A DNA stretch of 64,000 bases from Microbispora sp. NBC_01189 (GTDB taxonomy: Bacteria; Actinomycetota; Actinomycetes; Streptosporangiales; Streptosporangiaceae), in contig NZ_CP108581.1 in NCBI RefSeq assembly GCF_036010665.1, positions 2,585,501 through 2,649,500 on the forward strand, read 5' to 3'. The translations under genes were made by a program, and so were the position numbers. Position 1 is the stretch's first letter, and each line of letters opens with the position of its first letter. Of this stretch, positions 50,842 through 59,842 are shown one piece after another. The notes below the pieces were generated by a model that saw nothing but the letters and a program-made list of their open reading frames with translations, had not been told where the DNA came from and ran no database searches.

Positions 50842-51498
50842 ATGCGGGTGCTGCTGGTCGAGGACGAACAGCCGCTGGCCACGTACATCGCGGCCGGGCT
50901 GCGCAAGCACGGCTGCGCCGTGGACATGGCACACGACGGCCGCCAGGCACTGGACAAATGCGAGATCACTCCGTACGACGTGGTGATCCTGGACCGGGAC
51001 CTTCCGGTGGTGCACGGCGACATCGTGTGCCGGCGGCTGGCGCAGCGGGGCGACGCCCGGGTGCTGATGCTGACCGCGTCCGGCGCCGTGTCCGACCGGG
51101 TGGACGGGCTGGCCCTGGGCGCCGACGACTACCTGGGGAAGCCGTTCGCGTTCTCCGAGCTGGTCGCCCGGGTGCGGGCGCTGGCCCGGCGCAGCACGCC
51201 GGCCCATCCTCCGGTGCTGCGCGCGCGGGATGTCGAACTCGATCCGTCCCGGCGCACCGCCGAACGGAGAGGCCGGCTGCTGGCGCTGACCCCGAAGGAG
51301 TTCGGCGTGCTGGAACGGCTGCTCACCGCCGGCGGCGCCGTGGTCAGCCCCGAGACGCTGCTGGACAAGGTGTGGGACGAGCACGCCGACCCGTTCACCA
51401 ACGCCGTGCGCATCACCGTCAGCACGCTGCGCCGCAAGCTCGGTGATCCGCCGCTGGTCGAAACCGTGACCGGCGCCGGGTACCGGATCGTCCCGTGA
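50842..51498 (+). CDS. OmpR/PhoB-type response regulator
   Basis: A 218-residue protein. Receiver: VLLVEDEQPLATYIAAGLRKHG (acidic pocket), phospho-Asp in VVILDRDLPVVHGD (~residue 51), Lys in LGKPFAFSEL. C-terminal winged helix: LTPKEFGVLERLLTAGGAVVSPETLLDKVW and RITVSTLRRKLGDPPLVETVTGAGYRI. GTGA overlap with the kinase gene. Confidence 0.95.
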   Translation: MRVLLVEDEQPLATYIAAGLRKHGCAVDMAHDGRQALDKCEITPYDVVILDRDLPVVHGDIVCRRLAQRGDARVLMLTASGAVSDRVDGLALGADDYLGKPFAFSELVARVRALARRSTPAHPPVLRARDVELDPSRRTAERRGRLLALTPKEFGVLERLLTAGGAVVSPETLLDKVWDEHADPFTNAVRITVSTLRRKLGDPPLVETVTGAGYRIVP

Positions 51499-52568
51499 TC
51501 CGGCCGCTGACCGCCCGCGGCCGGCTCACCCTCGTGTACACCGGCCTGGTGCTGGCCGCCGGACTGATGCTGACGGTGCTGACGTACCTGTTGCTGTTCC
51601 ACAGCATGCGGCTGGTCGTCGCCGACGCGGTGTCCAGGCTGCTGACCCGGGCCGTGCCGGCGCTGCTGGTGGTGACCGCGTGGGCGGGGCTGACCGGCTG
51701 GCTGGTGGCCGGGCGGATACTGCGGCCGATCCGGGCGATCTCCGAGACCGCGAACCGGCTGTCCGCGGAGAACCTCTCCGAACGGATACCCGTCCGCCGG
51801 CCCACCGACGAACTGGCGACGCTGGCCACCACCGTCAACGGCATGCTGGACCGCATCCAGCACGGCGTCGCCGAACGCGACCGGATCCTCGACAGCCAGC
51901 GCCTGTTCGTCGCCAACGCCGCGCACGAACTGCGGACCCCGCTCACCACCATGCGCATCGCGGTCGACGTCACCCTCGACGGCGAGCCCGGCCCGGCCGA
52001 ACTCGTCACGATGGCCCGCGACGTCGCCGCCGCCGTCGACGTCAGCCGCCGCACCCTCGACGGGCTTCTGATCCTGGCCCGCAGCCAGGCCGGCCCGCTC
52101 CGCCGGGCGCCCGTGGACCTGGCGGCGGTCGCCACCGCGGCGGTCGCCGCCACCGCCGGCGAGGCGGCGGACGGGGCCGTCACCCTCCGCACCGACCTGC
52201 GGCCGGCACCGGCCGCGGGCGAGCCGGTACTGCTGGAGCGGATGACCGGCAACCTGGTCGAGAACGCGCTGCGCCACAATCACGCCGGCGGGCACGTCAC
52301 GGTGACCTCCGGCACCGTGGACGGGCGCGCGTTCCTGCGGGTGGTCAACACCGGCCGCCCGATCACACCGGACGAGGAGCGACGGCTGTTCGAGCCGTTC
52401 GTCCGCGGCGCCGCCGACGGCACCGGCGGGGCCGGGCTCGGCCTGTCCATCGTCCGCGCGGTCGTCACCGCGCACGACGGACAGATCTTCAGCACCGCCC
52501 GGCCGACCGGCGGCATGGACATCGCCGTGCATCTGCCGGCGGCCGAGGAGGCACCTGCTCCCGGGTGA
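51495..52568 (+). CDS. Sensor histidine kinase with minimal extracellular domain
   Basis: A 357-residue kinase. Two helices (LTLVYTGLVLAAGLMLTVLTYLLLFH and ALLVVTAWAGLTGWLVAG) are separated by only ~15-20 residues, so there is almost no external sensor. HAMP (~75-125), dimerisation helix with catalytic His in FVANAAHELRTPLTTMR (~145), N-box NLVENALRHN, and GLGLSIVRAVV (G2). It partners the response regulator. The signal may be sensed in the membrane. Confidence 0.93.
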   Translation: MIRPLTARGRLTLVYTGLVLAAGLMLTVLTYLLLFHSMRLVVADAVSRLLTRAVPALLVVTAWAGLTGWLVAGRILRPIRAISETANRLSAENLSERIPVRRPTDELATLATTVNGMLDRIQHGVAERDRILDSQRLFVANAAHELRTPLTTMRIAVDVTLDGEPGPAELVTMARDVAAAVDVSRRTLDGLLILARSQAGPLRRAPVDLAAVATAAVAATAGEAADGAVTLRTDLRPAPAAGEPVLLERMTGNLVENALRHNHAGGHVTVTSGTVDGRAFLRVVNTGRPITPDEERRLFEPFVRGAADGTGGAGLGLSIVRAVVTAHDGQIFSTARPTGGMDIAVHLPAAEEAPAPG

Positions 52569-52701
52569 TACTCCGCGACGGACGACCGGCTCCTCCGCGT
52601 CCGGTCAGGAGTCGCCCCGCGTCCGGCCGCGGCCACGCCGGTGAGGATCTCACCCCGCGTGCTCCCGGCACGCGCCCTTACCGGCGATTTACCATTACCG
52701 G

Positions 52702-54144
52702 GTGTACTGGGACGGGTTCACGGCGATGGAACGGGACGTGCGCGCCGTCGTCGGCGATCCCCGCTGGACGCTTCTTCCCCCGCTCACGCGGGCGCACACG
52801 CTCGCGCAGCGCGCGCTGCTCACCCCGGACGGCTCCCGCTGGCTCTTCGGCGCGCACGCCCGCTGGTACCGGCTCGACCGCGTGGACGGCCGCTGGCACC
52901 TCTCGGCTCCCCCGCTGCACCCGGCGGTCCGGTCCGGCGCCCGGCCGCACCCGCCGGGCGTGGCGGTCCCGCCCGCGCTGATCCCGGCCGGGCCGGACTT
53001 CGCCTACGACCGCGGGTCCACGCAGGCGTTCGTCGGCCCGGACGTGCCGCCCGAGATCACCGAACGGCTCCGGGCGCTGCTGCTCGCCCACCGGGGACTG
53101 CGCCGGGAGGACTTCCCGCTGGGCGGCGCCTACCGGGAGATCTTCGCCGGCGACGTCGCGAGCACGGTGGCCGCCGTGTGGGGCACGATCATGTGGTGCG
53201 CGTACGCTCCGGCGTTCGACGGCAACGAGGTCATGCTCTCGATGTTCGGCGAGTTCCTGGCCCGCCCGCTGCCGGGTGACGACTGGGTGCGCTGGCTGCC
53301 CCTGGGCTCGCTCGACGCGCTCGTGGCCCTCTACGCGGAGCGGATGCGCTCCGGCGCGCAGCAGGCGGGCCTGCGACTGGCCGGGCTGATGGCCGAGACC
53401 GCCACCGTGCTGCGCGCCGACGCCCGGTTCCGCCCGCGCGCCGAGGCGCTGATCGCGATGGCCGAGCCACTGCTCACCAGCCCCTGGCTGGACCACCATG
53501 CCCTCCCCGGCGGCGCCGTACGGCAGGCCTGGCTGGCGCGCTGCCCGCCGCACCTCGTCTCCGCGACGCTCCCCGAGTGGGCGCCCGGCGAGCACTTCCG
53601 GCACACGTTGTACGACCTGGTCGAGGCGCTCGCCTACACCGCCTCGCGCGGGATGGACCCCCGGGCCGTGGCGGCCGCGCTGCTCGCCGCGGACGTCGCG
53701 GGCGTCTGCGGCGTCTCGGAGCCCGCCTGGGCTCCCGGGGCCTCGGGCACCGCGCGGGTGGTCAACGCGCTGTATCCCTGGATGGACGACGAACTGCGGC
53801 AGGCCCTCTATCTCGCGCTCGCCGATCCCGCCCATCCGCTGCGGGGATGCTGGCCGGCGGGCGGAGTGCTGCCGGCCGCGCTGGTGCCGCCCGACCGGAC
53901 GACCGCCGCGGCCCTGCTCGGGGCCGCGTACGCGACGGGACTGGCGTGGTGCGCGCTGACCGGCACGCCCGCGCCGCCCGAGGGCTTCGCGGTGCCCGCC
54001 GCGGTCGTCCAGTGCCTGATCCACCAGCGGGACGACCCGCGCCCGCAGGAGCCGCGGGCGGATCACCGGCCTGACCTGGAGGAGTCCGGGGCCTGGCTGT
54101 TCGAAACGTCAAATTCGGATATTTCGTCCTTACCTCCGCTTTAG
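52702..54144 (+). CDS. Hypothetical actinobacterial protein, ~480 residues
   Basis: Starts at GTG 52702 with no ribosome site; TTACCAT about 10 bases upstream could be the -10 of a leaderless transcript. The protein is soluble. Residues ~1-75 (ERDVRAVVGDPRWTLLPPLTRAHTLAQRALLTPDGSRWLFGAHARWYRLDRVDGRWHLSAPPL) suggest a small beta sheet resembling a WW/TIR-associated module. Residues ~120-460 are helical with Trp-rich motifs (VWGTIMWCAYAPAFDGNEV, LYPWMDDELRQALYLALADP). No catalytic motif recognised. Likely single gene. Confidence 0.75.
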   Translation: MYWDGFTAMERDVRAVVGDPRWTLLPPLTRAHTLAQRALLTPDGSRWLFGAHARWYRLDRVDGRWHLSAPPLHPAVRSGARPHPPGVAVPPALIPAGPDFAYDRGSTQAFVGPDVPPEITERLRALLLAHRGLRREDFPLGGAYREIFAGDVASTVAAVWGTIMWCAYAPAFDGNEVMLSMFGEFLARPLPGDDWVRWLPLGSLDALVALYAERMRSGAQQAGLRLAGLMAETATVLRADARFRPRAEALIAMAEPLLTSPWLDHHALPGGAVRQAWLARCPPHLVSATLPEWAPGEHFRHTLYDLVEALAYTASRGMDPRAVAAALLAADVAGVCGVSEPAWAPGASGTARVVNALYPWMDDELRQALYLALADPAHPLRGCWPAGGVLPAALVPPDRTTAAALLGAAYATGLAWCALTGTPAPPEGFAVPAAVVQCLIHQRDDPRPQEPRADHRPDLEESGAWLFETSNSDISSLPPL

Positions 54145-54319
54145 CAATCCCTTCCCTCCATCACCGTCCCTTTCATCGAATCGTGATCTCGGGATCGGGG
54201 AAATGGTCACCGAGGGACACGAGGTGCGGATCGGGAATGGTCACGATGGGCCATGTCGCGACGGAGTACCCGGACGTAACCTCGTGATGGGTGTGGGCTG
54301 CGGAAGGAAGGACGACGCG

Positions 54320-54481
54320 GTGGGGCACGACGATCTGGACTCCCGGGTCCACGACCGTGTCGCGTTGGACGAGATCGCGCTCTACGTGGAGGTACTGGAG
54401 GCCGTGAACATCACGGAGAACCGGCTGACCTTGGAAGAGCTCGACAACGCGCTCGGCTTGCGGACTTCGGCGAGCCACTGA
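54320..54481 (+). CDS. Small acidic helical protein
   Basis: A 53-residue ORF, GTG 54320 preceded by GGAAGGAAGGA 8-18 bases upstream: DDLDSRVHDRVALDEIALYVEVLEAVNITENRLTLEELDNALGL. Two amphipathic acidic helices. A strong terminator starts 18 bases after the stop, supporting a real transcript. Starting at ATG 54287 is possible. Function unknown. Confidence 0.5.
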   Translation: MGHDDLDSRVHDRVALDEIALYVEVLEAVNITENRLTLEELDNALGLRTSASH

Positions 54482-54498
54482 AGAACTGAGAGCATGGT

Positions 54499-54530
54499 CC
54501 GTCCCGGGCGTCCTGATGCGCCCGGGACGG
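54499..54530. terminator. Bidirectional hairpin terminator
   Basis: CCGTCCCGGGCG (54499-54510) and CGCCCGGGACGG (54519-54530) form a perfect 12-bp stem with an 8-base loop between the small ORF and the csoR-type gene. Confidence 0.85.
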
Positions 54531-54569
54531 CTTGCTCCGGCGTGCCGGTGGTGGCCGCGCCCGGCCCGC

Positions 54570-54851
54570 TCAGGACCGTACGAGGCGGGCGATGGCGGCC
54601 GAAGCCTCCCTGATCTTCTCGTCGGCCTCGGGGCCGCCGCTCCTGACGGCGTCGGCGACACAGTGGCCGATGTGATCCTCCAGCAGGCCGAGGGCCACCG
54701 CCTGAAGGGCGCGGGTGGCCGCCGAGACCTGGGTGAGGATGTCGATGCAGTAGGCCTCTTCGTCCACCATCCGCTGCAGCCCCCGGATCTGTCCCTCGAT
54801 CCGGCGCAGGCGGGTGAGGTAAGCCTGTTTGTCCCCGCTGTACCCGTGCAT
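54570..54851 (-). CDS. CsoR/RcnR-family metal-sensing repressor
   Basis: A 93-residue all-helical repressor. The Cu(I) ligand set Cys35, His60, Cys64 (AYCIDILTQ ... EDHIGHCV) is present, consistent with copper-type CsoR. RLRRIEGQIRGLQRMVDEE is the DNA-binding helix. A matching GC-flanked palindrome is directly upstream of ATG 54851. No copper ATPase or chaperone gene is adjacent, so its main target may be elsewhere. Confidence 0.92.
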   Translation of the reverse strand: MHGYSGDKQAYLTRLRRIEGQIRGLQRMVDEEAYCIDILTQVSAATRALQAVALGLLEDHIGHCVADAVRSGGPEADEKIREASAAIARLVRS

Positions 54852-54858
54852 CCTTCAA

Positions 54859-54879
54859 CGATACCCGGCGCGGGTATCG
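54859..54879. promoter_or_regulatory. CsoR operator
   Basis: CGATACCC (54859-54866), GGCGC spacer, GGGTATCG (54872-54879): a perfect 8-bp inverted repeat with the ATACCC...GGGTAT core known for CsoR sites. It is 7 bases upstream of the regulator start. Confidence 0.8.
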
Positions 54880-55027
54880 ACCGGCCTGCCCCACGGAGAG
54901 CTGCCGGGACCTGCGCGATCGCCTGCCCGGGGCATCGTTTGTCATGTGCAATCATTGACGGACGGGTTCCGGCGGCTCCCGGGCTCGACCGGACGGGACG
55001 AGGCGAGGCGAACAGAGGCGAGCGCGA

Positions 55028-55411
55028 GTGGAACGGGGACCGTACGGAGAGCGCGAGACCTTCTCGATGCTCACCGTCCTCCAGGACCATGTCGTCGTCG
55101 TCCACATGTACGGCGAACTCGACCTGGTCGCGGCTCCCGCCCTGCGCTCCTGCCTCGCCGAGGCGGTCGGGCTGCGCACCCCGCCCCGCGTCGTGGTCGA
55201 CGCGGAGGGTCTCACGTTCTGCGACTCCACCGGGCTGAGCGTTCTCCTGGGTGCGCTGCCCGCCCTGAGGGCGGTCGGCGGGGATCTGGCGCTCAGCAAC
55301 GCGCATGGCCGCTTCGCGCGGATGCTCAGGATCACCGGCCTCGACTCGGTGCTGCCGGCCCACGAATCCGTCGCCTCCGCCGCCGCCTTCCTCACCGGCC
55401 CCGCAGCCTAG
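55028..55411 (+). CDS. STAS-domain anti-sigma factor antagonist
   Basis: A 127-residue protein: LTVLQDHVVVVHMYGELDLVAAPALRSCLAEAV, then VVVDAEGLTFCDSTGLSVLLGAL with the phosphorylatable Ser in DSTG. This is the typical SpoIIAA/BldG-like fold. No partner anti-sigma kinase or sigma gene is adjacent. GTG 55028 with GAGG upstream. Probably part of a stress or developmental sigma cascade. Confidence 0.9.
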   Translation: MERGPYGERETFSMLTVLQDHVVVVHMYGELDLVAAPALRSCLAEAVGLRTPPRVVVDAEGLTFCDSTGLSVLLGALPALRAVGGDLALSNAHGRFARMLRITGLDSVLPAHESVASAAAFLTGPAA

Positions 55412-55436
55412 GACTCCCCACGCCCGCCCCGCCCCG

Positions 55437-56513
55437 TCAGTCGCGGGAGCGCAGGCCGTACATGAGTTCCTCCCAGCGGGCGGCGACACCGGACGCGGCG
55501 TGGCCGGACGCGCTCTCCAGCGCGCCCGCCGCGAGCGCCATCCGGCGGCGCTCGTCGTCGACGAGGGTGAGCAGCGCGCCGGCCAGCGGCTCGACGTCGT
55601 CCTCGCCCTCGGCCGCCAGCACACTGTCGAGCCCGGGGCGGAGGAACTCGGCCGGGCCGCGTGGCCCGGCGTAGCCGACGACCGGCACCCCGCAGCTCAG
55701 CGCCTCGATGACGGCCATGCCCTGGGCCTCCTGCCGGGACGGCGCCACCACGACCGACGCCTTGGCGAACTCGCCCGGCAGGTCGGGGGTGGTGCCCATG
55801 AAGTACACGTGGTTGTGCAGGGCGAGGTCGCGGACGAGGGCGCGCAGCCGCCGCTCCTCCGGGCCTCCGCCGTACAACCGCAGGCGCCAGTCGGGCCGTT
55901 TGTCCGCGACGATCGCGAAGGCGCGCACGAGCTGGTCGTACGACTTGCCGGCCACGAGCCTGCCGCCCGCGCTGACGATCCGGTTGTCCATGCGCGACCG
56001 CGGCCAGGGCCCCTGCGGCAGAGCGTCCGGGATGACGTGGACCGACAGGTCGTCGTCGAGCAGGCGCACCCACTCGTCGCGGCGTCCGGGGGTGGTGGTG
56101 ACCACCGCGTCCAGACGGGGATAGAAGCGGCGGATCGGGCCGGAGACCGAGGGCCTGGTCCACTCCCGGGCGATTCGGACGACTCCGCGCGGCGCGTGCC
56201 TGGCGGCCTGCACCCCCAGAGACGGCCGGGTGGTGACGACGACGTCCGCGCGGAGCCCGCGCAGCATCCGCCACAGGGCCACCTCGGTGCGCACCTGTCC
56301 CCGCGGCAGCAGGTGGTGGACGCCGGGCCGGGCGTCCACGAGCCAGCGCAGCGCCACCCGGCGGTCGACCGGGAAGAACGGCGCCTCCCTGGTCCGCCGG
56401 ACGCTCACCACCTCCACCTCGTGCCGTGCGGCCAGCCCTCCCGCGAGGTTCAGGACGGCCCGCACGTCGCCGCGCATGCCGTACGCCGACGGGAGCACGA
56501 AGGCGACTCTCAC
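55437..56513 (-). CDS. GT4-family glycosyltransferase
   Basis: A 358-residue GT-B enzyme: VAFVLPSAYGMRGDVRAVLNLAGGLAARHEVEVVSV (N-domain), SAGGRLVAGKSYDQLVRAFAIVADKRPDWRLRLYGGGPEERRLRAL, and the EX7E-like acceptor region SRQEAQGMAVIEALSCGVPVVGY. GTG 56513 overlaps the upstream stop (GTGA). Probably transfers sugar to a cell-envelope glycan. The operon partner is an unknown beta-rich protein. Confidence 0.9.
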   Translation of the reverse strand: MRVAFVLPSAYGMRGDVRAVLNLAGGLAARHEVEVVSVRRTREAPFFPVDRRVALRWLVDARPGVHHLLPRGQVRTEVALWRMLRGLRADVVVTTRPSLGVQAARHAPRGVVRIAREWTRPSVSGPIRRFYPRLDAVVTTTPGRRDEWVRLLDDDLSVHVIPDALPQGPWPRSRMDNRIVSAGGRLVAGKSYDQLVRAFAIVADKRPDWRLRLYGGGPEERRLRALVRDLALHNHVYFMGTTPDLPGEFAKASVVVAPSRQEAQGMAVIEALSCGVPVVGYAGPRGPAEFLRPGLDSVLAAEGEDDVEPLAGALLTLVDDERRRMALAAGALESASGHAASGVAARWEELMYGLRSRD

Positions 56514-57304
56514 GCCCCCACCTCCAGGAGCAGATCGTCGCCGGAGGTGAAGCTGGGCCTGATCGGGACGCCGTCCACGAGAGCGCGCGGATAGTGGACG
56601 CGGCGTCGCTTGCCCTCGACGTCGTCCAGCCGGGCGCTCAGCGACAGCACGCGCTCGAGGCCGTCGACCTCCAGGTAGGGCTGCCACGTGCCCTGCGAGC
56701 CGGGGGTGGCGGCCAGCACGTCGCACAGCGAGAGCGCGGCGTGGAAGCGGACGCCCTGGACGGTGGCCGAGGACCGCACGGTCTCGCCCGGGTCGCCGTG
56801 CCGCAGGGCGAGCGTGGCCGGGTGGTGCTGGTCGTCGTCGTCGAAACCCGTGTAGGCCAGCAGGCCCGTGACCTCGAAGCGTCCCTCGCGGAACCACACC
56901 GCCCGGACGTCGGCGGCCGGCTCCGCCTCGTCTATCTTCAGCGCCAGATATCCATTACGCGTGCGGTAGGCGCGGTACGCGAGGGTGCGCCGCCCGAGCG
57001 CGTACGCGTCGAGGCGGTCGAGCGAGAAGCCGGGATCGACGCTCTGGATCCGGGTGCGGGGGCCGTCCTGTTCGAGGTAGGCGTCCCAGCGGCCCGGCCC
57101 GAGATCCAGCGGCGTGAGTGAGATCGCGACGCTGGCGTCCCTCGTCCTCCTGCCCGACGCGCCAAGCGTGACGTGTCGTTCCTGGCCGGTGCCCCGCTGC
57201 CGCAGGATGAGCCGGGCGCCGTCAACGAGCGGTTCCTCGATGGCCAGCCGCAGGGAGAGGACGTCGGCCAGGGTGACCTCCGCGTCGCTGACGACAACAC
57301 CCAC
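56510..57304 (-). CDS. Hypothetical beta-rich protein, GT-operon partner
   Basis: A 264-residue protein; GGGGAGG nine bases upstream supports GTG 57304. It has repeated beta segments: ADVLSLRLAIEEPLVDGARLILRQRG and GPGRWDAYLEQDGPRTRIQSVD near the N-terminus, ALSLCDVLAATPG and GTWQPYLEVDGLERVLSLSAR near the C-terminus, suggesting a duplicated Ig-like sandwich. No catalytic motif, no signal peptide. Overlap with the glycosyltransferase gene suggests a shared envelope-polysaccharide role. Confidence 0.75.
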   Translation of the reverse strand: MGVVVSDAEVTLADVLSLRLAIEEPLVDGARLILRQRGTGQERHVTLGASGRRTRDASVAISLTPLDLGPGRWDAYLEQDGPRTRIQSVDPGFSLDRLDAYALGRRTLAYRAYRTRNGYLALKIDEAEPAADVRAVWFREGRFEVTGLLAYTGFDDDDQHHPATLALRHGDPGETVRSSATVQGVRFHAALSLCDVLAATPGSQGTWQPYLEVDGLERVLSLSARLDDVEGKRRRVHYPRALVDGVPIRPSFTSGDDLLLEVGA

Positions 57305-57462
57305 GCGCTGCCCCCTCCCCGTCGATTGAGCCAACGTTGAGGTTACCGTGATTCTCCTGTTATGTGGAGGAAGCGTTTGTCGGCTCTTCACTGAAACATG
57401 TTTGTATCGCTCGTCTTGACGGAGAGATTCCACAAATTGTGCAATCCGTCGGAAAGAGCCGT

Positions 57463-59592
57463 TTACCCTTGCCTGACGGATTTGATGAGGAGCTGGGCGA
57501 CGTCGACGACCTCGATCGAGTCCTTGGCCTGACCGGTGTTCTTCTTCTCGTTGATCGCGTCGCCGAGCATGACGAGGCAGAACGGGCATGCGGTGGAGAC
57601 GGTGTCGGGATCGGTGGTCAGCGCCTCGTCCACCCGTTCGGTGTTGATCCGCTTGCCGATGCGCTCCTCCATCCACATGCGGGCGCCGCCGGCGCCGCAG
57701 CAGAATCCGCGTTCCTTGCAGCGGTGCATCTCCTGGGCCTGGACCCCGGGCACCTTGGCCATGATGTCGCGCGGCTGGGCGTAGACCTTGTTGTGCCGGC
57801 CGAGGAAACACGGGTCGTGGTAGGTGATCCTCTCCTCGATCGGGGTGATCGGCGTGAGCCTGCCCTCCTCGACCAGACGCGCCAGCAACTGGGTGTGGTG
57901 CACGACCTCGTAGTGCCCGCCGAGTTGCGGGTATTCGTTGGCGAGGGTGTTGAAGCAGTGCGGGCAGGTCGCGACGATCTTCTTGACGCCGGCCTCGTTC
58001 AGCGTCTCCACGTTCTGCTGAGCCAGCATGCTGAACAGGAACTCCATGCCCAGACGCCGGGCGGGGTCGCCCGAGCACGCCTCCATCGGGCCGAGCACGG
58101 CGAACTTCACGCCCGCGATGTGCAGCAACTCCGCGACGGCCTTGGTGGTCTTCTTCGCCCGGTCCTCCAGGGCCCCGGCGCAGCCGACCCAGAACAGGTA
58201 CTCGGTGTCCTCGGGCATCCTGTCGTCTACGAGGGTGACCTCGATGCGTTGTCCGTCCGCGGAGGTGGCGAGCTCCTCGATCCAGTCGGCGCGTCTGCTC
58301 TCCGGCATGCCCCACGGGTTGCCCTTGTTCTCCAGGTTCTTGAGCATCACCCCCGCCTCGGACGGGAACGACGACTCGATCATCACCTGGTAGCGGCGCA
58401 TGTCGAGGATGTGGTCGATGTGCTCGATGTCCACCGGGCACTGCTCGACGCAGGCGCCGCAGTTCGTGCAGGACCACAGCACGTCGGGATGGATGACCCC
58501 GTCCTCCCCGACCAGCGGCTTGTCCAGCAGGGCCAGCACGTCCTGCGGCAGGCTCTCCTTCTCTTTCTCCCCCGCCAGCAGGTACGGCGCGACCGCGAAG
58601 GCGTGGTCACGCTGGTCGAGGATGAGCATTTTGGGCGACAGCGGCTTGCCGGTGTTCCACGCCGGGCACTGGGACTGGCAGCGCCCGCACTCGGTGCAGG
58701 TGTAGAAGTCGAGGAACCCCTTCCAGGACGTGTCGGCGATTTTGCCGCGGCCGAACACGTCCGTCTCGGGGTCGGCCTCCTCGAAGTCGAGCACCTTGCC
58801 GTCGCTGCGCATCGGCTGGGCCGGGCCCATGCCGTCCGGGCGGCGGGAGAACAGCACGTTCAGCGGCGCGGTGAAGATGTGCAGGTGCTTGGAGTTCACC
58901 ACGATGACGAGGAACACCAGCATGACGCCGATGTGCAGCAGCAGGCCCGCCGCCTCCAGCCCCTCACTGCCGGGCAGGATCTTCGCGACCGCCTGAGAGG
59001 CGAAGGCCCCCGAAGAGTAGGGGAGGTTGCCGGTGTTGACGGCCGCCCCGCGGAACAGGAACATCGTCCAGATCACGTTGAAGATCATGAACAGGATGAG
59101 CCAGGCGCCGCCCAGATGCGATCCGGAGAACCGGGAGTCGCGGCCCAGTTTCCCGGGCGAGTTCCGGACCCGGATGATCGCGAAGGCCACCAGCCCGGCC
59201 AGCGCGGCGACCGCGATGAAGTCCTGCAGGAAGCCCAGCACCGGCCAGGTCCCGATCAACGGGATGTGGAAGTCCGGCCTGCCGGTGACCGCACCCTGGA
59301 CCAACGCGCCGTACGCCTCCAGGTAGACCGAGGCCAGGATGAAGAACGCCCACATCACGAAGAAGTGCGCGGTGCCCGACGGCGTCCACTTCAACAGCTT
59401 CCGCTGACCGAACACCTCCACAAGCTGCGCTCTGACCTCCGCGCCGGCGTGCCGCCGGGCGTACTCGATCCGCTCCGGGGCCGGCTGCCCACTGGTCGCG
59501 AGCCGGTAGAGGAACAGCACACGCCGCGCCGCCAGCGCGACCGCGGCGGCGGTCGCGACCAGGCCGGCTACCGCTATCGCTACCCAGAGCAC
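57463..59592 (-). CDS. HdrD/GlpC-like membrane iron-sulfur oxidoreductase
   Basis: A 709-residue protein. N-terminal half (~1-260) has about five to six membrane helices (AIAVAGLVATAAAVALAA, FFVMWAFFILASVYLEAYGAL, LQDFIAVAALAGLVAFAII, AWLILFMIFNVIWTMFLF, LLLHIGVMLVFLVIVVNSKHLHIF) like NarI/HdrE-type cytochrome b domains. Two [4Fe-4S] ferredoxin motifs follow: CTECGRCQSQCP and CTNCGACVEQCP (~300 and ~380). Two CCG domains contain CPHCFNT, CCGAGGARMW and CPFCLVML. It probably links quinone or menaquinone to an acyl-CoA, lactate or glycerol-3-phosphate dehydrogenase. GTG 59592 follows GGGAGG. Confidence 0.88.
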   Translation of the reverse strand: MLWVAIAVAGLVATAAAVALAARRVLFLYRLATSGQPAPERIEYARRHAGAEVRAQLVEVFGQRKLLKWTPSGTAHFFVMWAFFILASVYLEAYGALVQGAVTGRPDFHIPLIGTWPVLGFLQDFIAVAALAGLVAFAIIRVRNSPGKLGRDSRFSGSHLGGAWLILFMIFNVIWTMFLFRGAAVNTGNLPYSSGAFASQAVAKILPGSEGLEAAGLLLHIGVMLVFLVIVVNSKHLHIFTAPLNVLFSRRPDGMGPAQPMRSDGKVLDFEEADPETDVFGRGKIADTSWKGFLDFYTCTECGRCQSQCPAWNTGKPLSPKMLILDQRDHAFAVAPYLLAGEKEKESLPQDVLALLDKPLVGEDGVIHPDVLWSCTNCGACVEQCPVDIEHIDHILDMRRYQVMIESSFPSEAGVMLKNLENKGNPWGMPESRRADWIEELATSADGQRIEVTLVDDRMPEDTEYLFWVGCAGALEDRAKKTTKAVAELLHIAGVKFAVLGPMEACSGDPARRLGMEFLFSMLAQQNVETLNEAGVKKIVATCPHCFNTLANEYPQLGGHYEVVHHTQLLARLVEEGRLTPITPIEERITYHDPCFLGRHNKVYAQPRDIMAKVPGVQAQEMHRCKERGFCCGAGGARMWMEERIGKRINTERVDEALTTDPDTVSTACPFCLVMLGDAINEKKNTGQAKDSIEVVDVAQLLIKSVRQG

Positions 59593-59767
59593 GAGCCCTC
59601 CCACTTTCGACGTCGGCTGCCACCATAAGCACGCGCGGCCTTCCCCGGGACTGCTGGGACCCGCCCTGTGGAAAACCCGCTTTCCGCATGATACCGACGA
59701 GTAACATATGCCGGTCACACCGGGCGCGTGGCACGTGTCACAGCGTTCCCGCCCGGCGGCACCAGAC

Positions 59768-59782
59768 TAGAACGAAGCTCTA
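59768..59782. promoter_or_regulatory. Possible TetR operator
   Basis: TAGAACGAAGCTCTA, a 15-bp imperfect palindrome in the 250-bp gap between the TetR gene and the iron-sulfur oxidoreductase gene it would precede. Another palindrome, GTGGCACGTGTCAC, lies at 59728-59741. The assignment to TetR is inference. Confidence 0.35.
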
Positions 59783-59842
59783 TGCGAGTGTAAGCGGGCT
59801 CCGCCCCGGTCCATCGGCCCCGGTGACAGGCCCGACCAGCGC

